A stretch of DNA of 64,000 nt from positions 371,025 to 435,024 of the forward strand of contig DUCM01000021.1 in the NCBI GenBank assembly GCA_012959785.1, given 5' to 3'. Origin of the DNA: Planctomycetota bacterium (GTDB taxonomy: Bacteria > Planctomycetota > UBA1135 > GCA-002686595). This document shows positions 42,508 through 53,733 of the stretch, piece after piece (the first letter of the stretch is position 1; each line of letters starts with the position of its first letter). The notes beneath the pieces are model-generated. The model did not search any database and had not been told where the DNA came from. It worked only from the letters and a program-made list of their open reading frames with translations. The translations under genes were made by a program, and so were the position numbers.

Positions 42508-45500
42508 ATGTCCAAACGCCCCAATCTGACCCTTCCGGCCATCTGCCTGGCTCTGCTTTGCGGGCTGTACCTGTGTACGGTTTGGCTTGATCCATCGGGG
42601 CCAGGAAGTCTGTTCGTGAACGCGGGCGCGGGCGAGGCGGGGGAGGCCACCGGCGGCTTGCGGCCCGGCTACACGAGCCCCGTGGGCGAGGGCCATCAGG
42701 ACTCCCGAACCGAGGCCCAGGTCGAGCCGTCCTTTCCAGAAACCGACAGTTCAGGCGGCGCCGGACAGGAAGACGACAAGGGACCGCGGCTCTTCGGCCT
42801 CGTGGTGCGCCCCGGCGGCGCGCCCGTCGGCGCTGCGCGGGTCATTATGCGCAAGGCCCAGCGCTGGCTGGCCATCCCCGCAGACCTCGAGGATGTGTCC
42901 TCGCTCATCCGTCCGGGGCCGGTGCACGAGATTCTTACCGATGACAAGGGCCGGTTTGAGTTCACGAATGTTGTACCCGGCGACTTGACTCTCTCCATCG
43001 TGGCCCGGGGATTCGCGCCCTTGATGCGCGGGCATCTAGCCGTGCCCATCCACGAAAACCACGACCTCGGCCGCTTCCAACTCGAGCTCGGCGTGCAACT
43101 CGGCGGCAAGGTGACAGGCCCCCGTGGTCAGGGTGTCGAGGGCGTGTGCGTTTTGCGTGCCGTTTCTCCCGAGGGCGGATTCATGCGGCTCGATCTTCCG
43201 GGCCGCGGCATCGAAGTCGATCTGACCGATGTAGCCGGTAACTTCGAGGTCACCTCGCTGGTCCCCGGTTCCTGGCACCTGATCTTCGATCATCCTGAGT
43301 ATCGCATCGGCGAACTCACGGGCTCGACGGAACCCGCCGGACAGACCGATCCCGGCTTGATCGTGAACCTCTCACAAGGGCTCTCCATCGAGGGTCGCGT
43401 GGAGGGGCTCGATCCCGTTCTGACAAGCCTGCGAGTTACGGCACGCCGCTCCGCAGAACAGGCGAACGCCGCCACCGAGACCCTACAAGGGGCTGAGAAG
43501 TATCGTCCGCGCCAAGGGGTGGTCTTGGTTGACGGCAGCTTCACTCTCGGCGGCTTGGTACCCGGCTTGCAGTACCAGCTCATGCTCTACCGTTTGAATG
43601 AGAGCAGCGAGGACGATCCTGATGGCTCGGGCGAACGCTGGAGCCTGCAAGCCGGAGTGGATGCAGAATTGGCCCTGGCCGGCGCCAAGGATGTGGTGCT
43701 GGAGCACAGCAACGAGGCCTCCTTGGCTTTTAGTGCGCGCGCAGTTGGATCGGGGCAGGTACTCGAATCGGGGCGGACCGTCGAATCGGGGCAGGCCGTC
43801 GAACATTTTGTGGTCCAGGTCTCGGGCGACCGGCTCCGCGGCGGCGGATTCCTGAAGCACGCGGGCCAGGAGCAGCCGCGCAGCGCCTTTCCCAAGGGCC
43901 AGGCCTTGTTCGAGGGCTTGCGCCCTGGTGAAGAGGGCAGCCTTGTGACGCTCAATGTTCGCGCCGAGGGCTACGAGGACTTTGTACGCGAGAACATCCT
44001 CTTGCTTGCCGGTGCTAGCCTCGACTTGGGTGCCATCGAGCTTAAACCTGCCATTCGCATCGCGGTGCGCGTCGTGGAAAGGCACAGCAAGAAACCCATC
44101 GCGGGAGCGCACATCGTCCTCTCTCGCAATGCGGATCGCGACCAACTCGCAGGCTGGTTGGAAAATGAGAAGCGGCCCTGGATGGACGACAAGGTACGCG
44201 ACGGCTACACCGATGCCCGCGGCCATGGGCGGCTGACAGCCTTCCCCAATTCCCTGTGTTGGCTGTCCGTATCCGCAGCGGATTACCTCGCTGGCAGCGA
44301 GCTGCGCAGCATTCTGCCCCACGGGGAACCACTCGAGTTTGTCCTCGAGCGTGCCGGGCGCGTGACTGTGCGCGTGCTTGACAATCGCTCACAGCCCGTG
44401 GCCGGGCTGGTGGTGGAGCACACCGCCATGGATGAAGAGGACGACGAGAAGTTCACTGGCGGCTGGTCCTTTGGCGGAAGGGATGCGGGTTCAAAAACGG
44501 ACGAGGAGGGTTTGGTGGAGTTTCGCGATCTCACGCTGGGCAGCCACAGCTTCGAGGTCATCGAGCCCACATCCAATTTCTCCGGACGCAACCGTGCCTC
44601 CGCTACTGTTAGAAAGGCCTCCGGTATGGTCAGCAAGGAAGAGGTCTTTCTCAAACCGGGTGAACACGCGCAGATAGATTTGCGCGTAGCCGCTCGCGGC
44701 GGTTACCGGGCTACGATCCTGGTGGCGGGGGAACCCCTGGTGGGAGCTTTGGCCAGGGTTGCGCCCATTGAGGCCGAGGAAAATGGGGAAAGGTGGTGGT
44801 ACTCAGGCGGAGGGGAGGATCCCCACTCGTGCATCTCCGATCACCTCGGCAACATAAGCTTCGAGAAGCTGAAGGTCGGCCGTTACACGCTCATGATCTC
44901 CCATCCAGAGCGCCGCATGTCCGTCTTGCGCGAAGTCCTTGTGGAGCCCGCGCCTCCCGGCGCCGTGATTGAAATCGGATCGGCTTCCGTTGAGGGCCGC
45001 ATCACCGACCGCGCAGGCCGGCCTGTCACCGGCGTGCGTGTCATTGTCCGGGACGGCCGCGATCAGGGTAGCAGCCACTCGGATTACCGCGTGCGCATCG
45101 TCGAGGACGCCGATGGCGATGCGGACTGGGGATATGAGGAGGTGAGTCAAGCCACGCCGCGCAGCAACAAGAACGGCGAATACCACCTGCGCTCTGTGCG
45201 CCCCGACTGCGCCTTGAGCGTTTCGTTAAGCCACAAGTATGTGGTCGGCGAGCGCCGCGACTTGGCACCTTTGACCGCCGATGAATACAAGAGCGGCGTG
45301 GACTTCGTAGTGGATCGCGCCGGTGTCCTGACCGTGCAGGTGCGGGGCATGAGCCGCAACCAGTTCTCCGCGGCCTATGTATCCCTCAAGCTCGTCATCC
45401 CAGGAGCAGAGGGAAAGGAGCCCCAGAGTCACAGTCGCAGCCGGCGCGTCCGTCACTGGCGCAGCCGCACCACCCTAAACTCCCTGCCCGTGGGCAAGTG

Positions 45501-45603
45501 GCAGTTGACTGTGAGGGCCAATAGATCCGCTGAGCCCTATTTCGAGGCGGAAGTTGAGGTTCTGGCCGAACAGCAGGTCACCTTCGAGGTCCCGGAGCCT
45601 TGA
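42508..45603 (+). CDS. Giant carboxypeptidase-regulatory-like repeat protein 2
   Basis: 1,031 residues. It starts with a membrane anchor (LPAICLALLCGLYLCTVWL) and a Gly/Glu-rich linker, then repeated Ig-like domains (LFGLVVRPGGAPVGAARVIM, LGGKVTGPRGQGVEGVCVL, VEGRITDRAGRPVTGVRVIV). The pattern of the preceding gene is shared, so the two are tandem paralogues, although the sequences have diverged widely. An 18-bp DNA repeat inserts a short ESGxxV repeat near residues 414-431. It ends inside the start of the HAD gene (TTGA overlap), so the HAD protein may be translationally coupled to it. No enzymatic domain was seen. Confidence 0.82.
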   Translation: MSKRPNLTLPAICLALLCGLYLCTVWLDPSGPGSLFVNAGAGEAGEATGGLRPGYTSPVGEGHQDSRTEAQVEPSFPETDSSGGAGQEDDKGPRLFGLVVRPGGAPVGAARVIMRKAQRWLAIPADLEDVSSLIRPGPVHEILTDDKGRFEFTNVVPGDLTLSIVARGFAPLMRGHLAVPIHENHDLGRFQLELGVQLGGKVTGPRGQGVEGVCVLRAVSPEGGFMRLDLPGRGIEVDLTDVAGNFEVTSLVPGSWHLIFDHPEYRIGELTGSTEPAGQTDPGLIVNLSQGLSIEGRVEGLDPVLTSLRVTARRSAEQANAATETLQGAEKYRPRQGVVLVDGSFTLGGLVPGLQYQLMLYRLNESSEDDPDGSGERWSLQAGVDAELALAGAKDVVLEHSNEASLAFSARAVGSGQVLESGRTVESGQAVEHFVVQVSGDRLRGGGFLKHAGQEQPRSAFPKGQALFEGLRPGEEGSLVTLNVRAEGYEDFVRENILLLAGASLDLGAIELKPAIRIAVRVVERHSKKPIAGAHIVLSRNADRDQLAGWLENEKRPWMDDKVRDGYTDARGHGRLTAFPNSLCWLSVSAADYLAGSELRSILPHGEPLEFVLERAGRVTVRVLDNRSQPVAGLVVEHTAMDEEDDEKFTGGWSFGGRDAGSKTDEEGLVEFRDLTLGSHSFEVIEPTSNFSGRNRASATVRKASGMVSKEEVFLKPGEHAQIDLRVAARGGYRATILVAGEPLVGALARVAPIEAEENGERWWYSGGGEDPHSCISDHLGNISFEKLKVGRYTLMISHPERRMSVLREVLVEPAPPGAVIEIGSASVEGRITDRAGRPVTGVRVIVRDGRDQGSSHSDYRVRIVEDADGDADWGYEEVSQATPRSNKNGEYHLRSVRPDCALSVSLSHKYVVGERRDLAPLTADEYKSGVDFVVDRAGVLTVQVRGMSRNQFSAAYVSLKLVIPGAEGKEPQSHSRSRRVRHWRSRTTLNSLPVGKWQLTVRANRSAEPYFEAEVEVLAEQQVTFEVPEP
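43749..43802. repeat. Three 18-bp tandem repeats inside the second giant protein gene
   Basis: Units start at 43749, 43767 and 43785 (ATCGGGGCAGGTACTCGA and two variants differing at a few positions). They encode a local repeat of SGQxxE-type residues. The units keep the reading frame and sit in a loop between presumed domains. Confidence 0.85.
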
Positions 45604-46436
45604 GCCGCTCCTTCGATGCGCTCCTGCTCGATCTCGACGGCACCCTCCTGGACCAGAACGGCAGCATCCGGCCGCGCAATGTGAGCGCCCTGGGCGAGCT
45701 CCAGGCGGCCGGCGTGCGGGTGATGATCACCACTGGGCGCTCGACCGTGGCCACGCTGCGCGTTGTGGGTCCTCTGGAACTTGAATCGCCCATGGCGGTT
45801 TTCAATGGCGCCGCGATCTACTGCCCGCGCAGCGAACGATTGATTGAGGAGCGCGTGCTTTCCAACCGCGCCTTGGCGCGGGCGCTGGAGTTTGCGCGGC
45901 GGCGCGATCTGCTGGCTGTGGTGCAACAAGCCTTCGACAAGTCGAGTACAGCGCCCCGCGATCCCATGGAGGACGCTGCCCTGCGTGGTTTCACCGAACT
46001 CGCTGTCATGGAGCGGGATGAGTTGCCCACTGAGTATGTGATCCGCGTGGTGCTATTTTGCGCCGAGACCGGGAGCGCTGGCGAGTTTCGCCGCGCAGTG
46101 CAGGAGGCCGTGGACCTGCCCACATACATGACGCACTTTCCCCTATCTGCCCTTGATGGTCATCGCGAATCCAAGCTCAATGTGGTGGACATCCATCCGC
46201 CCTGTCTCGGCAAGGCTGAAGCTCTGCGTTACCTCGAAGAGACCCACGGGATTCTGCCCGAACGAGTGGTGGCCGTGGGGGATGCGGGCAACGATGTGCC
46301 CATGCTCGAACGCGCCGGCTTGGGCGTGGCCATGGAAAATGGAGCCCAGAGCGCCCTCGAGGCCTCCGACCGGGTCATTGGCGGCTACGGCACCGATGCC
46401 ATCGCGAGCCTGGTGGACGAGCTGTTCCTGAGCTGA
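45600..46436 (+). CDS. HAD-superfamily hydrolase, Cof type
   Basis: 278 residues from a TTG that overlaps the stop of the preceding gene; no better start exists upstream. Motif I is LLLDLDGTLLD, motif II MITTGRS, motif III with a Lys in the HRESKLNVVDI block, and motif IV VVAVGDAGNDVPMLERAG. The C2B-type cap lies between motifs II and III. Family members are cytoplasmic sugar-phosphate or phospholipid-related phosphatases; the substrate is not readable. The overlap with the surface-protein gene suggests co-expression, but it may be accidental. Confidence 0.9.
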   Translation: MSRSFDALLLDLDGTLLDQNGSIRPRNVSALGELQAAGVRVMITTGRSTVATLRVVGPLELESPMAVFNGAAIYCPRSERLIEERVLSNRALARALEFARRRDLLAVVQQAFDKSSTAPRDPMEDAALRGFTELAVMERDELPTEYVIRVVLFCAETGSAGEFRRAVQEAVDLPTYMTHFPLSALDGHRESKLNVVDIHPPCLGKAEALRYLEETHGILPERVVAVGDAGNDVPMLERAGLGVAMENGAQSALEASDRVIGGYGTDAIASLVDELFLS

Positions 46437-46453
46437 GCGGCCTGCGGCGAGGG

Positions 46454-46792
46454 CTACTTATCCGGCGACTTCGACGGCTTGTCGCCCGAGGAGGAAGCAC
46501 CCTTGTCGGAGCCCGACTGCTTGTTCTGCTTGGATGCAGCGCCGGTCTTCTTTTCCGCTGCGGGCTTGGCCCGTTCCTTCTCGGCCTTCTGACCTTCGTT
46601 GTAGGAATCCGAGCGGTAATCAGTCTGGTAGAAACCGCTGCCCTTGAACAGGATGCCCGCGCCCATGCCGATCTGGCGCTTGAGCTTCAGCTTGCCACAC
46701 TCGGGGCACTTGCGCTTGGGCGCCTCGCTCATGGGCTGCATGATTTCGAGGGCGTGGCCACAGGCCGCGCAGATGTAGTCGTAGGTGGGCAC
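46454..46792 (-). CDS. FmdB-family zinc-ribbon protein
   Basis: 112 residues. Starts MPTYDYICAACGHALE with a CxxC knuckle, then KRKCPECGKLK with the second CxxC, followed by GILFKGSGFYQTDYRS, the family-conserved block, and a low-complexity Lys/Ser/Gly tail. Members of this family are putative regulators of unknown mechanism. It starts 2 bp beyond the grpE stop, as the last gene of the chaperone operon. Confidence 0.87.
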   Translation of the reverse strand: MPTYDYICAACGHALEIMQPMSEAPKRKCPECGKLKLKRQIGMGAGILFKGSGFYQTDYRSDSYNEGQKAEKERAKPAAEKKTGAASKQNKQSGSDKGASSSGDKPSKSPDK

Positions 46793-46794
46793 TC

Positions 46795-47442
46795 CTAGCT
46801 CGCCGCGGAGCCCTCGCCCTCGCCCTCGGCTTCTGTCTGCGGTGTCTTGGGGGCTGCCGCGACCTTCACGTGGGCATGGCGCAGGACATCCTTGCCCAGG
46901 GTGTAGCCCGTGCGGGCTGTCTGCAGGATCGTGCCCGGCTCGGCCTCATCGGTCTCGATGGTCTCCACAGCTTCGTGCAGGCTTGGATCGAAGTTGCCCC
47001 CGGTGTCGATGGGTTCGACCTCGCGCTGCACCAGGAACTGCATCATCTGGTCGCGAGTCATGCTCACACCCACGTAGAGGTTTTTGCCCTCCTGGGTTTC
47101 CATGGGGGTTATGAGTGCCATGTCGAGGTAGTCGATGACCAACAACAATTCGCCCAGAAGCTCGCGCTTGGTGGCCAGCCGCGATGCTGCGATCACCTCC
47201 GACTGGCGCCGGCGCAGGTTCTGGAAGTCGGCCTGGGAGCGGCGCCAGTTCTCTTCGAACTCGTCGCGCTCGCGCAGGACGCGCTCTTCGTCCGAGAGTT
47301 GCTCCTCGGGCTCCTCGATGACATCCGCCTCGGGCAGGCTGGCTTCATTCTGGGGCGCATCCTGGGTGCCCTCGAGGGGCCCGTCTGGCGACGATTTTCC
47401 CGAGAGGTCCTCGGGGCGTTCGGGTTCGGTTCTTGTGCTCAT
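46795..47442 (-). CDS. grpE: Nucleotide exchange factor GrpE
   Basis: 215 residues. An acidic N-terminal region is followed by a long coiled-coil helix (SDEERVLRERDEFEENWRRSQADFQNLRRR) and the C-terminal beta domain with FDPSLHEAVETIETDEAEPGTI and GYTLGKDVLRHAHVKVA, the typical GrpE block. It dissociates ADP from DnaK. It starts 5 bp after the end of dnaJ. dnaK itself is not in this window. No heat-shock operator (CIRCE) was found. Confidence 0.95.
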   Translation of the reverse strand: MSTRTEPERPEDLSGKSSPDGPLEGTQDAPQNEASLPEADVIEEPEEQLSDEERVLRERDEFEENWRRSQADFQNLRRRQSEVIAASRLATKRELLGELLLVIDYLDMALITPMETQEGKNLYVGVSMTRDQMMQFLVQREVEPIDTGGNFDPSLHEAVETIETDEAEPGTILQTARTGYTLGKDVLRHAHVKVAAAPKTPQTEAEGEGEGSAAS

Positions 47443-47447
47443 TTTGG

Positions 47448-48578
47448 TCAGCTGAAGTAGCTAGTGATGCGCTCCATGAACGACTTGTGGCCCGATGTTT
47501 CGAGCTCGATCTGGCCGAACTCCTCGAGCAGCTCGACTTGGCGTTCGGTGAGATGGGTAGGCACTTCCACGAAGACTCGCACATGCAAGTCGCCGCGGGC
47601 CGAACCCTGCATGCTGGGCAGGCCTTGCCCGCGCAGGCGCAAGACGCGGCCGCTCTGGGTTCCGGCCGGAATCTTGAGTTCGACCTTGGCCGAGAGGGTG
47701 GGGATCTCGACGTTGTTGCCCAGGGCCAGTTGCGCGAAGGTGCAGGGCACCTCGGTCATGATGTCGGGGCCAGAGCGCTGATATATTTTGTGTTGGCGTT
47801 CGCGGATCACGCAGAACAGGTTGCCCCGCGGCGCGTTCTTGTCGCCGGCGTCGCCTTCCCCGGTCACCCGCAACTGCACGCCCTCCTCAATGCCCGCGGG
47901 GATGCGGATCAAGATTTCCTTCTTGGCCTGGGTTTTGCCTTGGCCGCCACACGGCTTGCAGGGGTTCTCGATGACCTGGCCCTTGCCATGGCAGGTGGGG
48001 CAGGGGGACGCCATGGTGAAAAAACCCTGACTGCGCTGGACCTGTCCTTGGCCGCCACAGGTGGAGCAGGGAATCGGGCTCGAACCATCCGCGCCTCCGC
48101 TGCCCTTGCAGGTCTCGCAGTGTTCGAAGCGCTTGAGAGAGACGGTGCGTTCGACGCCCGAATAGATCTCTTCCAGGGTCAGGTCGAGCACGATACGCAG
48201 ATCGCGACCAGGTCTGGGTCCCCGGCGACCGCCACCGCGTTGGCCGAAGAGGTCTCCCAGGCCACCGCCGCCGCCACCGAAGATGTCGCCGAAGGCCGAG
48301 AAGATGTCCTCCATGTTGGAGAATCCGCGGCCAGCACCTCCGGCGCCCTGGCCGAAGGCCGCGTGACCGAATTGGTCGAACTGGGCCCGCTTCTGGTCGT
48401 TGCCAAGGACATCGTAGGCTTCGGCGGCCTCCTTGAACTTGGCTTCGGCGCTAGCGTCCCCCCGGTTCTGGTCCGGGTGGTGCTTCATCGCCAGTTTGCG
48501 GTAGGCCTTCTTGATCGTGGCCTGGTCCGCGCTGCGATCGACGCCGAGGACTTCGTAGTAGTCGCGCTTTTCGCTCAT
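47448..48578 (-). CDS. dnaJ: Chaperone DnaJ (type I)
   Basis: 376 residues. J domain with HPD (KHHPDQNRG), a Gly/Phe-rich linker, and four zinc-finger motifs (CETCKGSG, CSTCGGQG, CPTCHGKG, CKPCGGQG) followed by the C-terminal substrate-binding domains. Full-length type I DnaJ. It recruits and stimulates DnaK and binds unfolded clients. Located between groEL1 (111 bp upstream) and grpE, in the chaperone operon. Confidence 0.97.
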   Translation of the reverse strand: MSEKRDYYEVLGVDRSADQATIKKAYRKLAMKHHPDQNRGDASAEAKFKEAAEAYDVLGNDQKRAQFDQFGHAAFGQGAGGAGRGFSNMEDIFSAFGDIFGGGGGGLGDLFGQRGGGRRGPRPGRDLRIVLDLTLEEIYSGVERTVSLKRFEHCETCKGSGGADGSSPIPCSTCGGQGQVQRSQGFFTMASPCPTCHGKGQVIENPCKPCGGQGKTQAKKEILIRIPAGIEEGVQLRVTGEGDAGDKNAPRGNLFCVIRERQHKIYQRSGPDIMTEVPCTFAQLALGNNVEIPTLSAKVELKIPAGTQSGRVLRLRGQGLPSMQGSARGDLHVRVFVEVPTHLTERQVELLEEFGQIELETSGHKSFMERITSYFS

Positions 48579-48688
48579 GGGGTGGCTCGGGGAGAGTGCG
48601 GAAGAATGTATAGAGCCCCGGAGTGACCGGGAGGCCGCGCCGGGGCTCTGTGCTGGCCGGAGAGCAGCGGCTCGCCGGCGAAGATTGG

Positions 48689-50293
48689 CTAGCTAGTGCT
48701 GCCTTCGATGGTCTTGTCCGGGTCCTTGAGCTCGGTGACCATGGTGTCGGTGGTGAGCAAGAGACCGGAAATCGAGGCGGCGTTCTGCAGGGCAGCACGC
48801 ACGACCTTGGCGGGGTCGATGACGCCATCGGTGACCATGTTGACATACTCGCCGGTGAGTGCGTTGAAGCCCATGTTGGCTGACTTTTCGCGCACCGTTT
48901 CAGCCACGACCGCGCCGTCGTAGCCTGCGTTCTCGGCCAGTTGGCGCAGGGGAGCGGCCAGGGCGTTCTGGACGATGCGCGCACCGAAGCTTTCCTCGCC
49001 CTTGTAGCGAGCCTCGGCCACGGCGGTTTCGGCGCGCAGCAGCGCGACTCCGCCTCCGGGCACGATGCCCTCTTCGATGGCCGCGCGGGTCGCGTTGAGT
49101 GCGTCCTCGAGCAGGTCCTTCATGGCCTTCATCTCGGCTTCGGTATGCCCGCCACAGCGGATGACAGCCACGCCGCCGGTCAACTTGGCCAGGCGCTCTT
49201 CGAGTTTCTCGCGGTCGTAGTCGGAGGTCGTGTTCTCGATCTGGACGCTGATCTGAGCGCAGCGGTCCTTGATCGCTTTCTTGGAGCCGGCACCCTGGAT
49301 GATGGTGGTCGAGTCCTTGGTGATGCGCACGGTCTTGGCCGTCCCGAAGTGCTCGGGGGTCACATTCTCAAGGCTCAGGCCGAGCTCCTCAGAGATCGCC
49401 GTGCCGCCGGTCAGGGCGGCGATGTCGCCGAGGTAGGCCTTACGGCGCTCGCCAAAGCCGGGCGCCTTGACAGCACAGACATTGAGGATGCCCTTGAGTC
49501 GGTTGATCACCAGGGCGGCGAGGGCTTCGCCCTCGATGTCCTCGGCGATGATCAGGAGCGGGCGGCCGGTCTGGGCCGCGTTCTCGAGCACGGGCAGGAA
49601 CTCGCGCACATTGCTGATTTTCTTGTTGTAGATGAAGATCAGGGGATCGGCGAGCTCGGCCTCAAGAGTCGCCATGTCGGTGGCGAAGTACGGCGAGAGG
49701 TAGCCCTTGTCAAACTCGAGTCCGACGGCGACCTCCAGGCTGGTTTCGGTGCCCGAGGCTTCCTCGATGGTGATGACACCCTTGTCGCCCACCTTTTCAA
49801 AGGCGTCGGAAAGGAGCTCGCCCACGGCGGGGTTGTTGTTAGCCGAGATTGCAGCCACATTGGCCTTCTCGGCGCGGGTCTTGACCTTGCGCGACATCTT
49901 GGCGATGGAATCGACCGCGGCGCTGACCGCCTTGTCGATGCCATTGCGCAGGGCAATGGTGTTGACACCCTTGTTGAGGTGCTTGAGGCCTTCAGAGAAG
50001 ATGGCCTCGGCCAACACAGTGGCGGTGGTGGTGCCGTCGCCCGCGACATCATTGGTCTTGGTGGCGACCTCGTTCACGAGCTTGGCGCCCATGTTCTCGA
50101 AGGGGTCTTCGAGCTCGATTTCTTTCGCCACCGAGACGCCGTCCTTGGTCACCGAGGGGCTACCGAAGGACTTCTGCAGGATGACATTGCGGCCGGCCGG
50201 CCCGAGGGTGATCTTGACGGTCTTGGCGAGCTTTTCGATGCCTGAACGCATCTTCTGGCGCGCGCCATCGTCGAACATGATTTGCTTGGCCAT
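48689..50293 (-). CDS. groL: Chaperonin GroEL, copy without GGM tail
   Basis: 534 residues, complete from the ATG at 50291-50293. It carries the ATP-binding [19 protein letters not shown] and [10 protein letters not shown] blocks, and the apical segments. The C-terminus ends in [15 protein letters not shown] and lacks the Gly-Gly-Met tail. The sequence is clearly diverged from the neighbouring groEL (e.g. different apical domain residues). Tails are not strictly needed for folding but affect client range. Second gene of the operon, 74 bp after groEL2. No groES is in the window, so cochaperonin must come from elsewhere. Confidence 0.95.
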   Translation of the reverse strand: MAKQIMFDDGARQKMRSGIEKLAKTVKITLGPAGRNVILQKSFGSPSVTKDGVSVAKEIELEDPFENMGAKLVNEVATKTNDVAGDGTTTATVLAEAIFSEGLKHLNKGVNTIALRNGIDKAVSAAVDSIAKMSRKVKTRAEKANVAAISANNNPAVGELLSDAFEKVGDKGVITIEEASGTETSLEVAVGLEFDKGYLSPYFATDMATLEAELADPLIFIYNKKISNVREFLPVLENAAQTGRPLLIIAEDIEGEALAALVINRLKGILNVCAVKAPGFGERRKAYLGDIAALTGGTAISEELGLSLENVTPEHFGTAKTVRITKDSTTIIQGAGSKKAIKDRCAQISVQIENTTSDYDREKLEERLAKLTGGVAVIRCGGHTEAEMKAMKDLLEDALNATRAAIEEGIVPGGGVALLRAETAVAEARYKGEESFGARIVQNALAAPLRQLAENAGYDGAVVAETVREKSANMGFNALTGEYVNMVTDGVIDPAKVVRAALQNAASISGLLLTTDTMVTELKDPDKTIEGSTS

Positions 50294-50367
50294 GGATAGT
50301 TTTGTCTTGAGCTTGGGTGTGTGTGGTTGTTTTTAGAGTTGAAGAGTCGAGGGAGAACAGACGCGGG

Positions 50368-52068
<1,701 letters not shown>

Positions 52069-52505
52069 GAGTCTTTTGTCTTCGCTTGCTGGTGGTGGGG
52101 GTGATGCAGAAGAGGCCCGCGGGTGAGCCGAAGGGGTCGGCGGGACACGGGCTGAACGGGCCAAATGGCCCAAGAGCCATCCGGAGCAGCCGCTGGAGCA
52201 ACTAGGGTGCCGAAGCACCGGAGGGCTTTGGAATCTGGTCTGGCGGGGCTTTTTGGGGTGTTTTTCTCGGCCTGGGGCCCTATCCCCGGTCTCAAGGGCA
52301 GTCTCGATCTGTCAACTTGGCAGCCGCCGTGGGCACCCGTGGAGCGCCCTGCCATCCTGACAGCGAGCCGCTTCTGGTCCAAGAGCCCCTGCGGGTCAAG
52401 AGCCCGGCATGGGCCCCGGGGAGGCTCCCCAAGGGGTCCCCGTGGTGGGCGGGATTTGAGGCGCTGTGTACCCCTCGCCCAGGGGGCGGCCTACCATGGC
52501 GCGCC
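52069..52505. other. 437-bp divergent intergenic region upstream of groEL2
   Basis: Holds no credible gene. It must contain the promoters for the chaperone operon (minus) and for the NPCBM gene (plus). A perfect TTGACA on the minus strand lies at 52310-52315, but no matching -10 at proper distance was found. No CIRCE-type inverted repeat (TTAGCACTC-N9-GAGTGCTAA) was seen, so heat control by HrcA is not supported here. Confidence 0.5.
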
Positions 52506-53729
52506 ATGGCACCTGCTTCCGCCCTCTCCTTGTTCGCCCTCCTGGCTCTGCCGGCCGCTGCACCTCGCCAGTCGGGGCCGGAGGAGGCTGTCCCCGCCCT
52601 GCGCGTACCCACGGTGCTCTTTGAGAGCCGCGCCGGTGTCACCCGCTCTCGGGTGCTGGAGGGTTTTGCCACCCGCAGCCTGGCCGCGGAGGAGGCCGTC
52701 CTCGTGCGCTTTCTGGATCTGGAGCCGGGGCCTCGTCCGTCCAAGGTGCAGCGGGCCGCCGAAGTGCAGTTGGCCGGAGGCGAGGGCTATCTCCGCGGCG
52801 ATCTCCTCGGTGGCGAGGGCGAGGAGTTGGACCTGGGTTTGATCGGCGGTTCGCGTTTGCGTTTGGGGCTCGACGAGATCGCCAGCCTGCGCGTCCCGGC
52901 TCTGATTCCAGCCGACTGGACCCAGCCCATCGTGAAAAGCGCCGTGGGCGACCGCCTGTACCGCACCAGTGGTGGGGGCCTTGACCGCATCGACGGCACC
53001 CTCGAGAGCTTCGACCCAGATGGCTTGACCCTCGACAGTGCCCTGGGCTCCAAACACTTTGTCTGGGAGGAAGTGGCCGCGCTCTTCATCGAAGTCCTGG
53101 GTGACGACTCGACCCAGGCGGGGGAAGCGGTGGTGGTGGACCTCGTCGACGGCTCGCGCCTGCCGGCGTTTTTCTCGGCCCTCTCTCAAGATGGTCTCGA
53201 ACTCGTGACTCGCGGTGGTCACGGTCTGCGCCTCTCCCTACCCGTGGTGGCGGAGATTTTTCGACCTGGAGCGGGCATCGCCTTTCTGTCGCAGCTCGAG
53301 CCCAGCCTGATGTCGTCCAGCTCACCCTTCGGTGATGATCTGGGCATGCGCTGGCCTGCGCTGCGCGACCGTTCCACCAGCGGCGGGCCCCTGACAGCCG
53401 GCGGCCGGGTCTGGACCCGTGGCCTCGGCGTCCATGCGCCAAGTCGCATAGAATACGCGTTAGGGGCCGCTTGGAGCGGGTTGCGCGGTAGCGTCGCCGT
53501 GGACGACGAGGTGATTCACCTGCCCGCCCGCGGCTCGGTGCGCTTTCGGGTGTTGGCCGATGCGAAGCTGCTCTGGCAGAGCGATGTCATGCACGGCGGC
53601 GACGAACCGGTGCCCATACCACTGCTCGATGTCACCGGCGTCCAGAAACTGACCCTCGAAGTCGACATGGCCGACGAGATGCATGTGGGCGACCGCGCCG
53701 ACTGGCTACGCCCTATTCTGGTGCGCTAG
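52506..53729 (+). CDS. Secreted NPCBM/NEW2-domain protein
   Basis: 407 residues. The N-terminus is a signal peptide (ASALSLFALLALPAAAP). The middle region (LDLGLIGGSRLRLGLDEI, VWEEVAALFIEVLG) has paired beta strands of the type found before NPCBM domains. The C-terminal ~120 residues (GRVWTRGLGVHAPSRIEYALG ... GSVRFRVLADAKLLWQSDVM ... VTGVQKLTLEVDMAD) match the NPCBM/NEW2 galactose-binding-like fold, which binds carbohydrates. The first start codon after the gap, ATG 52506, fits the signal peptide; an overlapping ATG at 52495 is in another frame. No catalytic domain was seen. Confidence 0.82.
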   Translation: MAPASALSLFALLALPAAAPRQSGPEEAVPALRVPTVLFESRAGVTRSRVLEGFATRSLAAEEAVLVRFLDLEPGPRPSKVQRAAEVQLAGGEGYLRGDLLGGEGEELDLGLIGGSRLRLGLDEIASLRVPALIPADWTQPIVKSAVGDRLYRTSGGGLDRIDGTLESFDPDGLTLDSALGSKHFVWEEVAALFIEVLGDDSTQAGEAVVVDLVDGSRLPAFFSALSQDGLELVTRGGHGLRLSLPVVAEIFRPGAGIAFLSQLEPSLMSSSSPFGDDLGMRWPALRDRSTSGGPLTAGGRVWTRGLGVHAPSRIEYALGAAWSGLRGSVAVDDEVIHLPARGSVRFRVLADAKLLWQSDVMHGGDEPVPIPLLDVTGVQKLTLEVDMADEMHVGDRADWLRPILVR

Positions 53730-53733
53730 CTGG

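Noticed and set aside
48941..50245. 434-residue plus-strand open frame
   Set aside because: Antisense to groEL1, which has an unambiguous identity.
52069..52505. CIRCE heat-shock operator before groEL2
   Set aside because: No TTAGCACTC-N9-GAGTGCTAA-type inverted repeat was found on either strand.
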